Below, one piece after another: positions 18,600 to 27,076 of a DNA stretch of 62,743 bases (positions are counted from its first letter, which is position 1; the number at the start of each line of letters is the position of its first letter). Origin of the DNA: an uncultured Pelagibacteraceae bacterium (GTDB taxonomy: Bacteria > Pseudomonadota > Alphaproteobacteria > Pelagibacterales > Pelagibacteraceae); the NCBI GenBank assembly GCA_902624045.1, contig CACNVX010000005.1, positions 1 through 62,743 on the forward strand. Reading direction: 5' to 3'. Under the pieces are notes generated by a model, which saw only the letters and a list, made by a program, of their open reading frames with translations, had not been told where the DNA came from and did no database searches. The position numbers were made by a program, and so were the translations under genes.

Positions 18600-19010
18600 A
18601 TGAAAAATTTTTTTGAAAGATTTAATAACTTTTTTTTAAATTTTGAGGCAATCGCATCACTTTTTTTTAGATTAACAGTTGGCATAGCTTTTATTTTATA
18701 TGGAACTGGTAAACTTCCACTACCTCCAGAAGGATTAATAACGAACTATGGGTTATCACCATTTATTGCGAGTTTAGTTGCTATTTCTGAGATTTCTTCA
18801 GGGGTTGTTTTGATAATTGCAAATTTCTTAAAAAATCCAATAGGACATACACTGACAAGATTGGCAGGACTTAATATTGTTATACTGATGTTTGGTATAC
18901 TTTTAGTCGCACATAAAGATTGGTTTGTAACTAAACAGTTATTTATGGGTGTTCAAATATTTCTTTTAGTAGGTGGGTTTTATTTTTTAATAAAAGGTAA
19001 TAGAAACTAA
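18600..19010 (+). CDS. DoxX-family membrane protein
   Basis: The 136 residues contain four hydrophobic segments. The first is FFRLTVGIAFILYGTGKL, typical of the DoxX family, followed by SLVAISEISSGVVLIIANF. DoxX proteins are small quinone- or redox-associated membrane proteins, and most have no assigned biochemical role. It lies 22 bases after the DUF4396 gene and 4 bases before a cupredoxin gene, so the three are probably one operon. Confidence 0.8.
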   Translation: MKNFFERFNNFFLNFEAIASLFFRLTVGIAFILYGTGKLPLPPEGLITNYGLSPFIASLVAISEISSGVVLIIANFLKNPIGHTLTRLAGLNIVILMFGILLVAHKDWFVTKQLFMGVQIFLLVGGFYFLIKGNRN

Positions 19011-19013
19011 TCT

Positions 19014-19523
19014 ATGAGTATAAAAAAATTATTTTTAGTAATAATATTATTTTTTGTCTCTACATCATCATATTCTGCATCAATGAATATGATTGGTGAA
19101 AAAGGTGATCCTTCCAAAATTGATAGAACTATAGAAATAGAGATGTATGACAATTATTATTATCCAACTCAAATAGAAGTAAAAAAAGGTGAAACAATTA
19201 AATTCATAGTAAAGAATTTAGGCGAACTTGTTCATGAATATAATATTGGAACTAAAGAAATGCATATTAAACATCAGCCCGAAATGGCAAAACTAGTTGA
19301 ACATGAAATTCTTCTTGCTGATAAAATAGATCATGAAAAGATGAAAAAAATGTCAAAAAAAGATCATTCTTTAGGTCACTCTCATGCAAATAGTGTATTA
19401 TTAGAACCAAATCAAACAGGAGAAATAATTTGGAGATTTTCAAAAGATATTTCTTTAGAAATGGCTTGCAATATGCCAGGTCATTACGAGACTGGTATGG
19501 TTGGTAAAATAAATATTAAATAG
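19014..19523 (+). CDS. Exported cupredoxin with His/Met-rich insert
   Basis: This 169-residue protein has an N-terminal signal peptide (hydrophobic to about residue 21). The cupredoxin copper site is visible: a His in the GELVHEYNIG segment and the C-terminal Cys-x4-His-x4-Met arrangement in CNMPGHYETGM. Between them, residues about 78-120 form an insert rich in His, Met, Lys and Asp that could hold additional copper or zinc. It is likely periplasmic. It ends the DUF4396-DoxX-cupredoxin group. The role may be electron transfer or copper sequestration. The fold is confident and the role is not. Confidence 0.88.
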   Translation: MSIKKLFLVIILFFVSTSSYSASMNMIGEKGDPSKIDRTIEIEMYDNYYYPTQIEVKKGETIKFIVKNLGELVHEYNIGTKEMHIKHQPEMAKLVEHEILLADKIDHEKMKKMSKKDHSLGHSHANSVLLEPNQTGEIIWRFSKDISLEMACNMPGHYETGMVGKINIK

Positions 19524-19540
19524 TAGATTATTTCAGAATT

Positions 19541-19586
19541 AGAGGTTCGCTCTTTTAGTTTAAATTTATACCAAAAGAGCTCCTCT
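19541..19586 (+). terminator. Long imperfect hairpin downstream of the cupredoxin gene
   Basis: An inner stem of eight pairs joins GCTCTTTT (19549-19556) to AAAAGAGC (19573-19580) across a 16-base loop. An outer stem of five pairs joins AGAGG (19541-19545) to CCTCT (19582-19586) through a small internal loop. It begins 18 bases after the cupredoxin stop. No clean T tract follows, so it may protect the mRNA 3' end rather than terminate on its own. Confidence 0.55.
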
Positions 19587-19607
19587 ATAAATTGCCTTCC
19601 TGGCATT

Positions 19608-19632
19608 AAATCCTAATGGATTTTATTTTTTA
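19608..19632 (+). terminator. Probable weak intrinsic terminator
   Basis: A six-pair stem of AAATCC (19608-19613) and GGATTT (19618-19623) has a TAAT loop and is followed by a T-rich stretch. Together with the larger hairpin just upstream it could end transcription from the DUF4396-DoxX-cupredoxin operon. The stem is short and AT-rich, so the call is tentative. Confidence 0.45.
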
Positions 19633-19827
19633 TTAAGTTTTTAGATATTTAAAAGACTTTAGCTAAGTATCAGGTGGTGAAAGTATTAACATAAACCTCC
19701 TTATATAAAAAAGGTAATTAAAATTCATATAAATTCAATAAATTTATTTGTATTTTATTAAAATATAATTCTTGAATACAACCAACCGCTTTAGTAGAAT
19801 CCCGATAACTTATCTAACACCTCAAAA

Positions 19828-20685
19828 TTATTTTTTATTTATTAATTCACTAATAAAATTTTCACCATAGCCATCGTTTACAGCTTTTTGAAAATAATTT
19901 TTATTAATTTCAGCAACTTTTTCTGCCTCAGGAAAATCTTTTAATAAGTCTTGAATATAAGTTAAATCTTTTACTGAGTTGCTTGCAGTAAATTTGAATC
20001 CAGTAAAATCTCCTTTTAATAAATTATCAAAAACTCTATTAAGAGCTGCAGAATTACCAGAACCAAGTTTAGCAACATCAAAAACTTTTTTTAAATCTAA
20101 GCCCATTTCTTTTGCACTTTTAGCTAGATGGTTAACTAACGCCGCATTTCCAAGAGATAAAAAATTATTTAAAAGTTTTGATTTTGCTCCCATTCCAACA
20201 GGTCCAAAATGAAAATATTCTTTACAGAAAAATTTTAAATAAGTTTCAGCACTTTTAAAATTTTCATCTGATGCCCCAACTATTCCACCCAAAACTCCTT
20301 CTTCGGCTTGAATAGGACCACCCATTACAGGACATTCTACATATTTAATATTATTTTGTTTAAAAATAGACTCGGTTTCGATTGAACCTGTTTTATTATG
20401 TGTAGTGATGTCAATAATAAGAGTTTTACTATTTAAAATTTTTGAAATCTTCTCAGATATTGATTTTGCAATTGGGGTATTTGTTACGCACATAAATAAA
20501 GCGTCAAGACTTTTATTTGCAAAATCCTCAAATGATTTTACCTCTTCTGCACCATCACTAACAATTTTTTCAATTGGCTTTCTATTTTTGTTTGCAATTA
20601 CGAAAAGTTTATTTTTATGTTTTAAAATATTCTTAGCTATTCCATAGCCCATATATCCCACACCAATAAATCCAATATTTTTCAT
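19828..20685 (-). CDS. 3-hydroxyisobutyrate dehydrogenase-like oxidoreductase
   Basis: This 285-residue beta-hydroxyacid dehydrogenase has an N-terminal Rossmann motif GFIGVGYMGYGIAKN, the substrate-loop motif VECPVMGGPIQAEEG near residue 120, and the catalytic lysine in GAKSKLLNNFL near residue 170. Relatives include tartronate semialdehyde reductase, 3-hydroxyisobutyrate dehydrogenase and succinic semialdehyde reductase. It lies downstream of a DMT transporter and a UxaA-type dehydratase on the same strand, so a sugar-acid product is a plausible substrate. A second, clearly different member is encoded at 28961-29830. Confidence 0.85.
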   Translation of the reverse strand: MKNIGFIGVGYMGYGIAKNILKHKNKLFVIANKNRKPIEKIVSDGAEEVKSFEDFANKSLDALFMCVTNTPIAKSISEKISKILNSKTLIIDITTHNKTGSIETESIFKQNNIKYVECPVMGGPIQAEEGVLGGIVGASDENFKSAETYLKFFCKEYFHFGPVGMGAKSKLLNNFLSLGNAALVNHLAKSAKEMGLDLKKVFDVAKLGSGNSAALNRVFDNLLKGDFTGFKFTASNSVKDLTYIQDLLKDFPEAEKVAEINKNYFQKAVNDGYGENFISELINKK

Positions 20686-20699
20686 TTTTTTATCGATAA

Positions 20700-21566
20700 T
20701 TAACTTTTTTTTGTTCCTTCAGTTCTTATAAACATTATACCAAAAACAATTATTCCTACTACACCAACAATTTTGTTATAATCAAAAGGTACACCAAAAA
20801 TTAAGAAATTGATAATTGTTGACCAAATTAATTGTGAATATTGAAAGTTTGTCACAAAAGATAAATTGGAGAGTTGGATTGCATAAATAATTAGGGAATG
20901 ACTAACAAAACCTGCCACACCTAGTAACAATAAATAAAGCCAGAAAATATTTTTTTCTAATGGTACCCAATTAAAAAATATAAATATACTAAAAATAATT
21001 GCACCTAAAATTGATGTATAAAAAATTGCAGCAAAGGGGTCATTATCACCTGACACAAGTTTGGTGAAAAACTGATATAGAGCCCAACAAATTGGTGGAA
21101 TTATTGGGAATATTAAATCTATACTAAATATTCTCATGCTTGGCCCCAAGGAGTAGATAATTGAAGCAAAGCTAAGTAACATTAAAACTATTCCCTTAAG
21201 TGTTAAAATATCTTTTAAAAAATAAGCAGAAAGTAATGAAACTATTAAAGGAGCTGTGAAAAAAACAACATATATATCTACTAAGTCAAATTTTTGTAAA
21301 GAATAAAACATAAACGAAGTAGCAGTAACCATTAATATTGATCTAATTATTTGAACTTTAAAATTTTTTTTTAAATTAACCTTTGGCTTAAAAACTAAAA
21401 AAAATATTATTAAAGAAACTAGGTGAAAAAAAAATCTACCCCAAATTGCTTGTGTGACCGGCATAACTGTTCCAAGGTACTTTGCAGTCGAGTCCATACA
21501 AACAAACATGAAAAAGCCGCCCGCAGCCAGTAAAATTACATTTATTAATGATATTTGTTTATGCAC
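20700..21566 (-). CDS. EamA/DMT-superfamily transporter
   Basis: This membrane protein has about ten helices arranged as two EamA repeats. The stretch MFVCMDSTAKYLG, with the QAIWGRFFFHL segment that follows, is typical of the group. DMT proteins export metabolites or import small organic solutes, and the substrate here is unknown. I place the start at a GTG (VHKQIS) at 21566, 12 bases after the upstream stop. The longer frame begins at a TTG at 21602 inside the preceding dehydratase gene and is less likely. The gene sits in a leftward run with uxaA-like and HIBADH-like genes. Confidence 0.8.
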   Translation of the reverse strand: MHKQISLINVILLAAGGFFMFVCMDSTAKYLGTVMPVTQAIWGRFFFHLVSLIIFFLVFKPKVNLKKNFKVQIIRSILMVTATSFMFYSLQKFDLVDIYVVFFTAPLIVSLLSAYFLKDILTLKGIVLMLLSFASIIYSLGPSMRIFSIDLIFPIIPPICWALYQFFTKLVSGDNDPFAAIFYTSILGAIIFSIFIFFNWVPLEKNIFWLYLLLLGVAGFVSHSLIIYAIQLSNLSFVTNFQYSQLIWSTIINFLIFGVPFDYNKIVGVVGIIVFGIMFIRTEGTKKS

Positions 21567-21577
21567 AGAAATATTAA

Positions 21578-23083
21578 TTACATCACAACGCCAACTTGCC
21601 AAGGATTAAACTCTTCGTCACCATAGCCATTGATTTCACTTTTTGATTTATTTCCTGAAGCAGTATTAATAATTAATTCAAATATTTTTTGACCGACCTC
21701 TTCAACTTTTTCTTTTCCTTCGGCAATTGTGCCACAATTGATATCCATGTCTTCAGACATTCTTTCAAACATATTTGAGTTTGTTGAAAGTTTTAAACTT
21801 GGAACTGGTTTGCAACCAAAACATGATCCACGTCCTGTTGTAAAACAAATTACGTTAGCACCTGATGCAACTTGACCAGTTACAGATACAGGATCATAAC
21901 CAGGCGAATCCATAAAATTAAAACCTTTGTTTTTTAAAGGTTCTGCATACTGTAATACATCTTGGAGTATAGAATTTCCTCCTTTAGCAACAGCGCCTAA
22001 AGATTTTTCCAAGATAGTTGTAAGACCACCTTTTTTATTTCCTGGCGCAGGATTGTTATCCATTGAACTGTTATTGATCGAGGTGTAATTTCTCCACCAT
22101 TCGATTCTTTTAATAAGTTTATCAGCAGTTTCTTGTGAGCAAGCCCTATTAATTAACAAATGTTCAGCTCCGTAGATTTCTGGAGTTTCAGATAGAATTG
22201 AACTACCTCCTTTTTTAACCAAAAGATCTGCTGCAACACCTAATGCTGGATTTGCTGTTATTCCTGAATATCCATCTGATCCACCGCATTGAAGAGCTAA
22301 AGTTAAATGACTAACAGGTTGTGAAGTTCTTTGAACCTTATTAGCTTCTGAGAGCAAATTTTTAATTTGAGATAATACTTTATCTACTATCTTTTTAGTT
22401 CCACCTTCATCCTGGATTGTTAGAAAATGAATTCGATTATGTTTTTTTATAGAATCATCAAATAAACTTACTTGCGCACATTCACACCCTAGTCCAATTA
22501 CAAAAACGTGAGAAAAATTAGGATGGTTTTTGAAACCATCTATTGTTCTTTGAAATATTTGCATTCCTTCACTATCCGTATTCATTCCGCAACCGGTTGA
22601 GTGAGTAATTGGAACTACACCATCAATATTTGGATAATCTTTAAGAATATTTGAATATTTTACATTTTCAACAATCATTTTAGTGACTGTTGCAGAACAA
22701 TTTACTGTGCTAACTATTCCAATATAATTTCGAGTTGCTACTTGTCCGTTGTCTCTTAATATTCCATTAAAATAAGTGTCTGTTTTTTCATTTATTACAT
22801 ATTTTTTGTCTGTGACCTTAAAGTCTCTTTTGAAATCTCTAAATTCTAGATTGTGGGAATGAACGTGCTCTCCAGGTTTAATTTCATCAAGTGCAAAACC
22901 AATAATTTGATCATATTTGATGACTGGATCACCTTTTTTTATTGTTTTTAAACAAACTTTATGTCCGAAAGGGATCGGATCAATAGTACTAATCTCGTGG
23001 CCTTGAATTTTTGTTTTTTCTGGAATTATGAATTGGCTAACACCCACATTGTCATTCTTGTTTAAAACAATTAGATTATTCAT
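21578..23083 (-). CDS. UxaA/GarD-family sugar-acid dehydratase (altronate/galactarate type)
   Basis: At 501 residues this matches the UxaA family. An N-terminal SAF-like domain (about residues 1-95, with the KIKPGEHVHSHNLEF-like turn) is followed by the large dehydratase domain. Landmarks include GYVR-like ATRNYIGIVSTVNCSATV, THSTGCGM, and a Cys-rich GRGSCFGCKPVPS stretch. Members dehydrate altronate, galactarate or related aldonic/aldaric acids and need Fe2+. The exact substrate cannot be fixed. It is divergent from the IlvD/Edd dehydratase with a 46-base shared promoter region, so the two are probably co-regulated. Confidence 0.85.
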   Translation of the reverse strand: MNNLIVLNKNDNVGVSQFIIPEKTKIQGHEISTIDPIPFGHKVCLKTIKKGDPVIKYDQIIGFALDEIKPGEHVHSHNLEFRDFKRDFKVTDKKYVINEKTDTYFNGILRDNGQVATRNYIGIVSTVNCSATVTKMIVENVKYSNILKDYPNIDGVVPITHSTGCGMNTDSEGMQIFQRTIDGFKNHPNFSHVFVIGLGCECAQVSLFDDSIKKHNRIHFLTIQDEGGTKKIVDKVLSQIKNLLSEANKVQRTSQPVSHLTLALQCGGSDGYSGITANPALGVAADLLVKKGGSSILSETPEIYGAEHLLINRACSQETADKLIKRIEWWRNYTSINNSSMDNNPAPGNKKGGLTTILEKSLGAVAKGGNSILQDVLQYAEPLKNKGFNFMDSPGYDPVSVTGQVASGANVICFTTGRGSCFGCKPVPSLKLSTNSNMFERMSEDMDINCGTIAEGKEKVEEVGQKIFELIINTASGNKSKSEINGYGDEEFNPWQVGVVM

Positions 23084-23129
23084 AAAATTATTATATAACT
23101 AATAATCTAAACAGACCATTATATTAATT

Positions 23130-24914
23130 ATGCTTAAAAAAAGAAAAAAGAGTTTTCGAAGTCAACTTTGGTTTAATAATCCAAAAAATCCGGAAATGAC
23201 AGCTCTATATCTTGAAAGATATTTAAACTATGGTCTTACAAGAAAAGAATTGCAATCTGGAAATCCAATTATAGGAATTGCCCAATCTGGAAGTGATCTT
23301 TCTCCGTGCAACCGGCATTTTTTATCTTTGAGTAAAAGGATCAAAGATGGGGTTAGAAGAGCTGGTGGTATACCTATGGAATTTCCAACACATCCTATTC
23401 AAGAAACAGGAAAAAGACCTACTGCAATGTTAGATAGGAATTTATCTTATTTATCATTAGTTGAGGTTATGTACGGATATCCATTAGATGGAGTAATATT
23501 AACAACTGGTTGCGATAAAACTACACCTGCAGCTTTAATGGCAGCTGCTACTGTAAACATTCCAGCAATAATTTTATCAGGTGGTCCAATGTTAGATGGA
23601 ATGTATAAAGGAAAATTAGCAGGATCCGGAATGGTTGTTTGGGAAGCAAGAAAGCTCTTAGCTAAAGGTGAAATAAACTATGAAGAATTTATGGAAATGG
23701 TTGCATCTTCAGCACCAAGCGCTGGTCATTGTAACACAATGGGTACAGCTTCTTCTATGAACTCAGTAGCTGAAGCTTTGGGCATGTCATTACCTGGTGG
23801 AGCTGTTATACCAGCACCTTACAGAGAAAGGGAACAGATATCTTATGAAACTGGGAAAAGAATTGTTGAAATGGTTTATGAAGATTTAACCCCTTCAAAA
23901 ATTATGACACGCAAAGCTTTTGAAAATGCTGTAATAGTTGCAAGTGCTATAGGTGGTTCAAGTAACTGCACAACTCACCTAAGTGCAATCGCAAAGCATA
24001 TGGGTGTAAAATTTGATTTATCTGACTGGCAAAAGTTAGGTCATAATATTCCTTTACTTGTTAACTGTCAGCCAGCAGGCGAGTATTTAATGGAAAGTTT
24101 TCATAGAGCTGGAGCAATCCCAGCTGTTATGAAAGAACTTATAAAAAATAAAAAAATTCACACAAATATTAAAACTGTAACTGGAAAAACGGTAGGTGAA
24201 AATTTAAGAAAAAAAATTGATGTTGATGACAAAGTTATTAAATCATATAAAAACTCTTTAGCAGAAAATGCAGGTTTTTTAGTCATGAAAAGTAATTTTT
24301 TTTCTTCTGCAATAATGAAAACATCAGTTATAAGCAAAGAATTTAGAGAAAGATATCTATCTAATCCCAAACATTTAAATGTATTTAATGGTAAAGCAGT
24401 TGTATTTGAGGGACCCGAAGATTATCATAAAAGGTTAAACGATAAAAAACTTAAAATTGATGAAAATTCTATCTTAATTGTAAGGGGATGTGGACCAGTT
24501 GGATACCCGGGATCTGCAGAGGTGGTAAATATGCAACCACCAGATAGACTATTAAAAAAAGGCATCAGGCATTTACCAACTCTTGGAGACGGAAGACAGA
24601 GTGGGACCTCAGAAAGTCCGTCAATTCTTCACGTTTCACCAGAATCAGCTGTTGGGGGAGACCTGGGTATTGTTAAAACAGGTGATAAAATGAAGATTGA
24701 TTTAAATAAAAGAAGGGTAGATTTGATAATTTCCAAAACAGAATTTATAAAAAGAAGAAAGAATAGAAAAGTATTTAAATTTAATAATCAAACTCCTTGG
24801 CAAGAAATATTTAGAAATACAGTTGGTCAGCTGGAGGATGGAGCTTGTATCAATTCAAGAGGACAATATTTAGACGTATCACATACAAAAGGTCTTCCTC
24901 GAGATTCTCATTGA
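23130..24914 (+). CDS. IlvD/Edd-family aldonic acid dehydratase
   Basis: This 594-residue protein belongs to the IlvD/Edd superfamily. The three cluster cysteines are visible in LSPCNRH, TTGCDKT and SAGHCNTMGT, the pattern of the [2Fe-2S] sugar-acid dehydratases. Its opening (SQLWFNNPKN, then RYLNYGLTRKEL) resembles L-arabinonate/D-xylonate/D-galactonate dehydratases rather than the amino acid enzyme IlvD. The product would be a 2-keto-3-deoxy acid. It leads a rightward run with a 2-hydroxyacid dehydrogenase and then the TRAP genes. The specific acid is not determined. Confidence 0.88.
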   Translation: MLKKRKKSFRSQLWFNNPKNPEMTALYLERYLNYGLTRKELQSGNPIIGIAQSGSDLSPCNRHFLSLSKRIKDGVRRAGGIPMEFPTHPIQETGKRPTAMLDRNLSYLSLVEVMYGYPLDGVILTTGCDKTTPAALMAAATVNIPAIILSGGPMLDGMYKGKLAGSGMVVWEARKLLAKGEINYEEFMEMVASSAPSAGHCNTMGTASSMNSVAEALGMSLPGGAVIPAPYREREQISYETGKRIVEMVYEDLTPSKIMTRKAFENAVIVASAIGGSSNCTTHLSAIAKHMGVKFDLSDWQKLGHNIPLLVNCQPAGEYLMESFHRAGAIPAVMKELIKNKKIHTNIKTVTGKTVGENLRKKIDVDDKVIKSYKNSLAENAGFLVMKSNFFSSAIMKTSVISKEFRERYLSNPKHLNVFNGKAVVFEGPEDYHKRLNDKKLKIDENSILIVRGCGPVGYPGSAEVVNMQPPDRLLKKGIRHLPTLGDGRQSGTSESPSILHVSPESAVGGDLGIVKTGDKMKIDLNKRRVDLIISKTEFIKRRKNRKVFKFNNQTPWQEIFRNTVGQLEDGACINSRGQYLDVSHTKGLPRDSH

Positions 24915-24915
24915 T

Positions 24916-25884
24916 ATGAAGCCAAAAATATTTGTTACTAGAAAAATTTCTGATTCTGCTGAAGATAAATTAAAAAAGGATTTTGATATTACTTTAAATC
25001 TAAATGATGAGCCAGTACCTAGTTCTGAATTAAGTAAAATAGCAAACGATTATGATGGATTTATTTCTACAGGTTTTGATAATATTGGAGAAGATTTTTT
25101 TTCTAATATTAACGGAAGATTAAAAATAATTGCTCAAGTGGGTGTTGGATATGACAATATATCAATAGATACTGCAAAGAAAAAAAAAATTAAAGTAACA
25201 AATACACCCGATGTATTAAATGAATCAGTAGCTGAAATAACAATTTTATTGATACTAGCAACTTCAAGAAGAATTGGAGAGGCTTTCTCAATTGTTAAGT
25301 CAGGAAAATGGAAATATCAAAAACCTGATTTAACAAAATTTATGGTAGGAAATGCAGTCATTGGTAAGAAATTGGGAATAATAGGAATGGGCCGAATTGG
25401 AAGAGAAGTTGCTAAATGTGCAAAAGCATTAGGTATGCAAATAATTTATCATAATAGAAAAAAATTAAGTAATGAATTAGAAAATGGTGCTAAATATTAT
25501 TCAAATTTAGATACTATGATGCAAAATTGTGATTTTTTGAGTATCCACACACCTGCAACTAACGAAACAAAAAATATTTTAAATAAATTAAATATTGGTT
25601 TATTACCCAAACATGGTGTTGTTATTAATACATCAAGAGGATCAGTAATTGAAGATGATGCATTGATTGATGCTTTAGAAAATAAAAAAATATTTGCAGC
25701 TGGTCTAGATGTTTTCAACAATGAACCTGACTTAGATATGAGATATCTTGCTCTAGATAATTGTTTTGTGTTACCTCATATTGGAAGCTCAACACATGAG
25801 ACAAGATTAGCTATGAGTATGATGGCAGTTGATAACATATACTGTTTCTTTAACGGGAAACCTCTCATCTCAGAAGTAGTTTAG
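24916..25884 (+). CDS. D-isomer-specific 2-hydroxyacid dehydrogenase (glyoxylate reductase-like)
   Basis: This 322-residue enzyme has the NAD(P) motif GIIGMGRIGREVA near residue 155, the substrate-binding VGVGYDNIS segment, the Arg in NTSRGSVI, the Glu in FNNEP, and the catalytic His in LPHIGSST. Such enzymes reduce glyoxylate, hydroxypyruvate or 2-keto sugar acids. The start lies one base after the IlvD/Edd stop, so the two are coupled and may act in sequence on sugar-acid products. A short palindrome follows immediately after its stop. Confidence 0.88.
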   Translation: MKPKIFVTRKISDSAEDKLKKDFDITLNLNDEPVPSSELSKIANDYDGFISTGFDNIGEDFFSNINGRLKIIAQVGVGYDNISIDTAKKKKIKVTNTPDVLNESVAEITILLILATSRRIGEAFSIVKSGKWKYQKPDLTKFMVGNAVIGKKLGIIGMGRIGREVAKCAKALGMQIIYHNRKKLSNELENGAKYYSNLDTMMQNCDFLSIHTPATNETKNILNKLNIGLLPKHGVVINTSRGSVIEDDALIDALENKKIFAAGLDVFNNEPDLDMRYLALDNCFVLPHIGSSTHETRLAMSMMAVDNIYCFFNGKPLISEVV

Positions 25885-25901
25885 AACAACTTCAAGTTGT
25901 T
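25885..25901. promoter_or_regulatory. 17-base perfect palindrome between hydroxyacid dehydrogenase and TRAP genes
   Basis: AACAACTT and AAGTTGTT flank a single central C directly after the 2-hydroxyacid dehydrogenase stop. The odd-centred symmetry and its place about 100 bases before the TRAP binding-protein start suit a regulator operator (GntR or similar). As RNA it could also form a small hairpin (six pairs, five-base loop) ending the upstream transcript. TATAAT-like hexamers follow at 25903-25920. No regulator gene is adjacent. The role is uncertain. Confidence 0.5.
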
Positions 25902-26003
25902 TGTATAATATGTATAATTTCTAAATATAAAATTAAACGATAATGTTGATCTCAAAATTCATATATGATTAAATTTCAAAAAAACATAAACGAGAGGAAG
26001 ATA

Positions 26004-27020
26004 ATGTTTAAACTTATATCTAAAACTATAGCAGCTGTAGCTATTGTTTCAGTTGCTTTATTTGGCTCTGCAAATGCAAAGACTTTAAAGATTGAAACTC
26101 ACTTTACAGCTAGTTCACCAAATGGTGAAGTTGCTGCTCAATTCGCTAAAAACGTGGAAATGTTTTCTGGTGGAAGCTTAAAAGTAGAAATGTTCTACTC
26201 ATCATCAGTAACAGGAAAATCTGCTGAGGTGTTTAACTCTGCACAAACTGGAATTATCGATTGTGATATGACTGGTGCTGGTTACCAAACAGGTAAAAAT
26301 GCAGCGTTCCAATTCGCAGGTGATGTAATGGGTGGATACGATAACCCATATCAACAATATGAATTCTTGAATTACCCAGGAGCTCAAGAGGCTGTTGATG
26401 CACTTTATAACAAATATGGTATGACTTTAATTGGTTGGTGGATACCAGGACATGAGTCTCTAATTTCTAGCAAACCAATTCCAGATGTTGCATCTATAAA
26501 AGACTTTAAATTTAGATCACCTCCAGGAATGGAAAGTATGATCTTTACTGCACTGGGTGCTAAGCCAATCGTAATGGACTTTGGTGAAGTTCCAACTGCT
26601 TTACAAACAGGTCTAATTGATGGTGCTGACTATTCATCTCTAGCAACTAACTATGCAGGTGGACACTATGAGCAAAATAAATATGCTACATACCCAGGTT
26701 TCCATTCTATGCCAGCTGACCACTTAGCTTGTAATACTAAAGTATGGAAAAAGCTAAAACCTCATGAAAGAGGAGCAATGAAAGCAGGTATTGAGATTGC
26801 TGGAAGAACTATCACTAGCTTAGTAGAGAGAAAAAACGCTGAAGCGGTTAAAGCTTTAAATGAAATGGGCGTAACTCTTCACGACTGGTCTAGAGAAGAT
26901 AGACTTAAATTCAGACAAGCTGCGCTTGCTGCTTGGGAAGAATGGAAGACTAAATCTCCAGAAGCTGCAGCACTTATTGAGATACACAAAGCTTATATGA
27001 AAGCTAACGGTATCATGTAA
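26004..27020 (+). CDS. dctP: TRAP transporter solute-binding protein (DctP type)
   Basis: This is a 338-residue exported protein. The ATG at 26004 follows a strong GAGAGGAAG ribosome site and opens a typical signal peptide ending SANA before KTLKI, so a longer upstream frame is rejected. The mature part shows the DctP fold: an early HFTASSPNGEVAAQFAKN, the PDVASIKDFKFRSPPG segment with the conserved Arg for a carboxylate, and DFGEVPTALQTGLIDGADY. TRAP ligands are usually organic acids. The sugar-acid enzymes on both sides make a sugar acid or its lactone the likely ligand. A strong hairpin separates it from dctQ. Confidence 0.9.
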   Translation: MFKLISKTIAAVAIVSVALFGSANAKTLKIETHFTASSPNGEVAAQFAKNVEMFSGGSLKVEMFYSSSVTGKSAEVFNSAQTGIIDCDMTGAGYQTGKNAAFQFAGDVMGGYDNPYQQYEFLNYPGAQEAVDALYNKYGMTLIGWWIPGHESLISSKPIPDVASIKDFKFRSPPGMESMIFTALGAKPIVMDFGEVPTALQTGLIDGADYSSLATNYAGGHYEQNKYATYPGFHSMPADHLACNTKVWKKLKPHERGAMKAGIEIAGRTITSLVERKNAEAVKALNEMGVTLHDWSREDRLKFRQAALAAWEEWKTKSPEAAALIEIHKAYMKANGIM

Positions 27021-27033
27021 TAAAAAAATTTTG

Positions 27034-27053
27034 AAGGGCCTGAAAAGGCCCTT
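27034..27053 (+). terminator. GC-rich hairpin between TRAP binding protein and membrane genes
   Basis: Seven pairs, AAGGGCC (27034-27040) with GGCCCTT (27047-27053), enclose a six-base loop. A short AT-rich stretch ending in TTTTT (27066-27070) follows, and the dctQ start comes soon after. The position suits partial termination or 3'-end protection that raises dctP mRNA above dctQM. Confidence 0.75.
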
Positions 27054-27076
27054 TGAATTAGTTAAATTTTTACTCA

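Larger units (their letters stand above)
19524..19827. other. Non-coding interval of 304 bases with hairpins
   Basis: This is the only gene-free stretch longer than 300 bases. It lies downstream of the cupredoxin gene and before the end of a leftward gene, so it is convergent and needs no promoter for either neighbour. I see no convincing ORF. It contains a long imperfect hairpin (19541-19586), a short hairpin followed by a T-rich run (19608-19632), and an ACCTCCTT...AAGGT inverted pair near 19695-19720. It may simply terminate the copper operon, or it may encode a small RNA. Confidence 0.6.

Noticed and set aside
21567-21602. TTG start for the EamA transporter
   Set aside because: It overlaps the preceding dehydratase by 25 bases. 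A GTG 12 bases after that gene's stop is more plausible.
25965-26003. Earlier ATG for the TRAP binding protein
   Set aside because: The extra residues are charged and precede the GAGAGGAAG ribosome site and the signal peptide.
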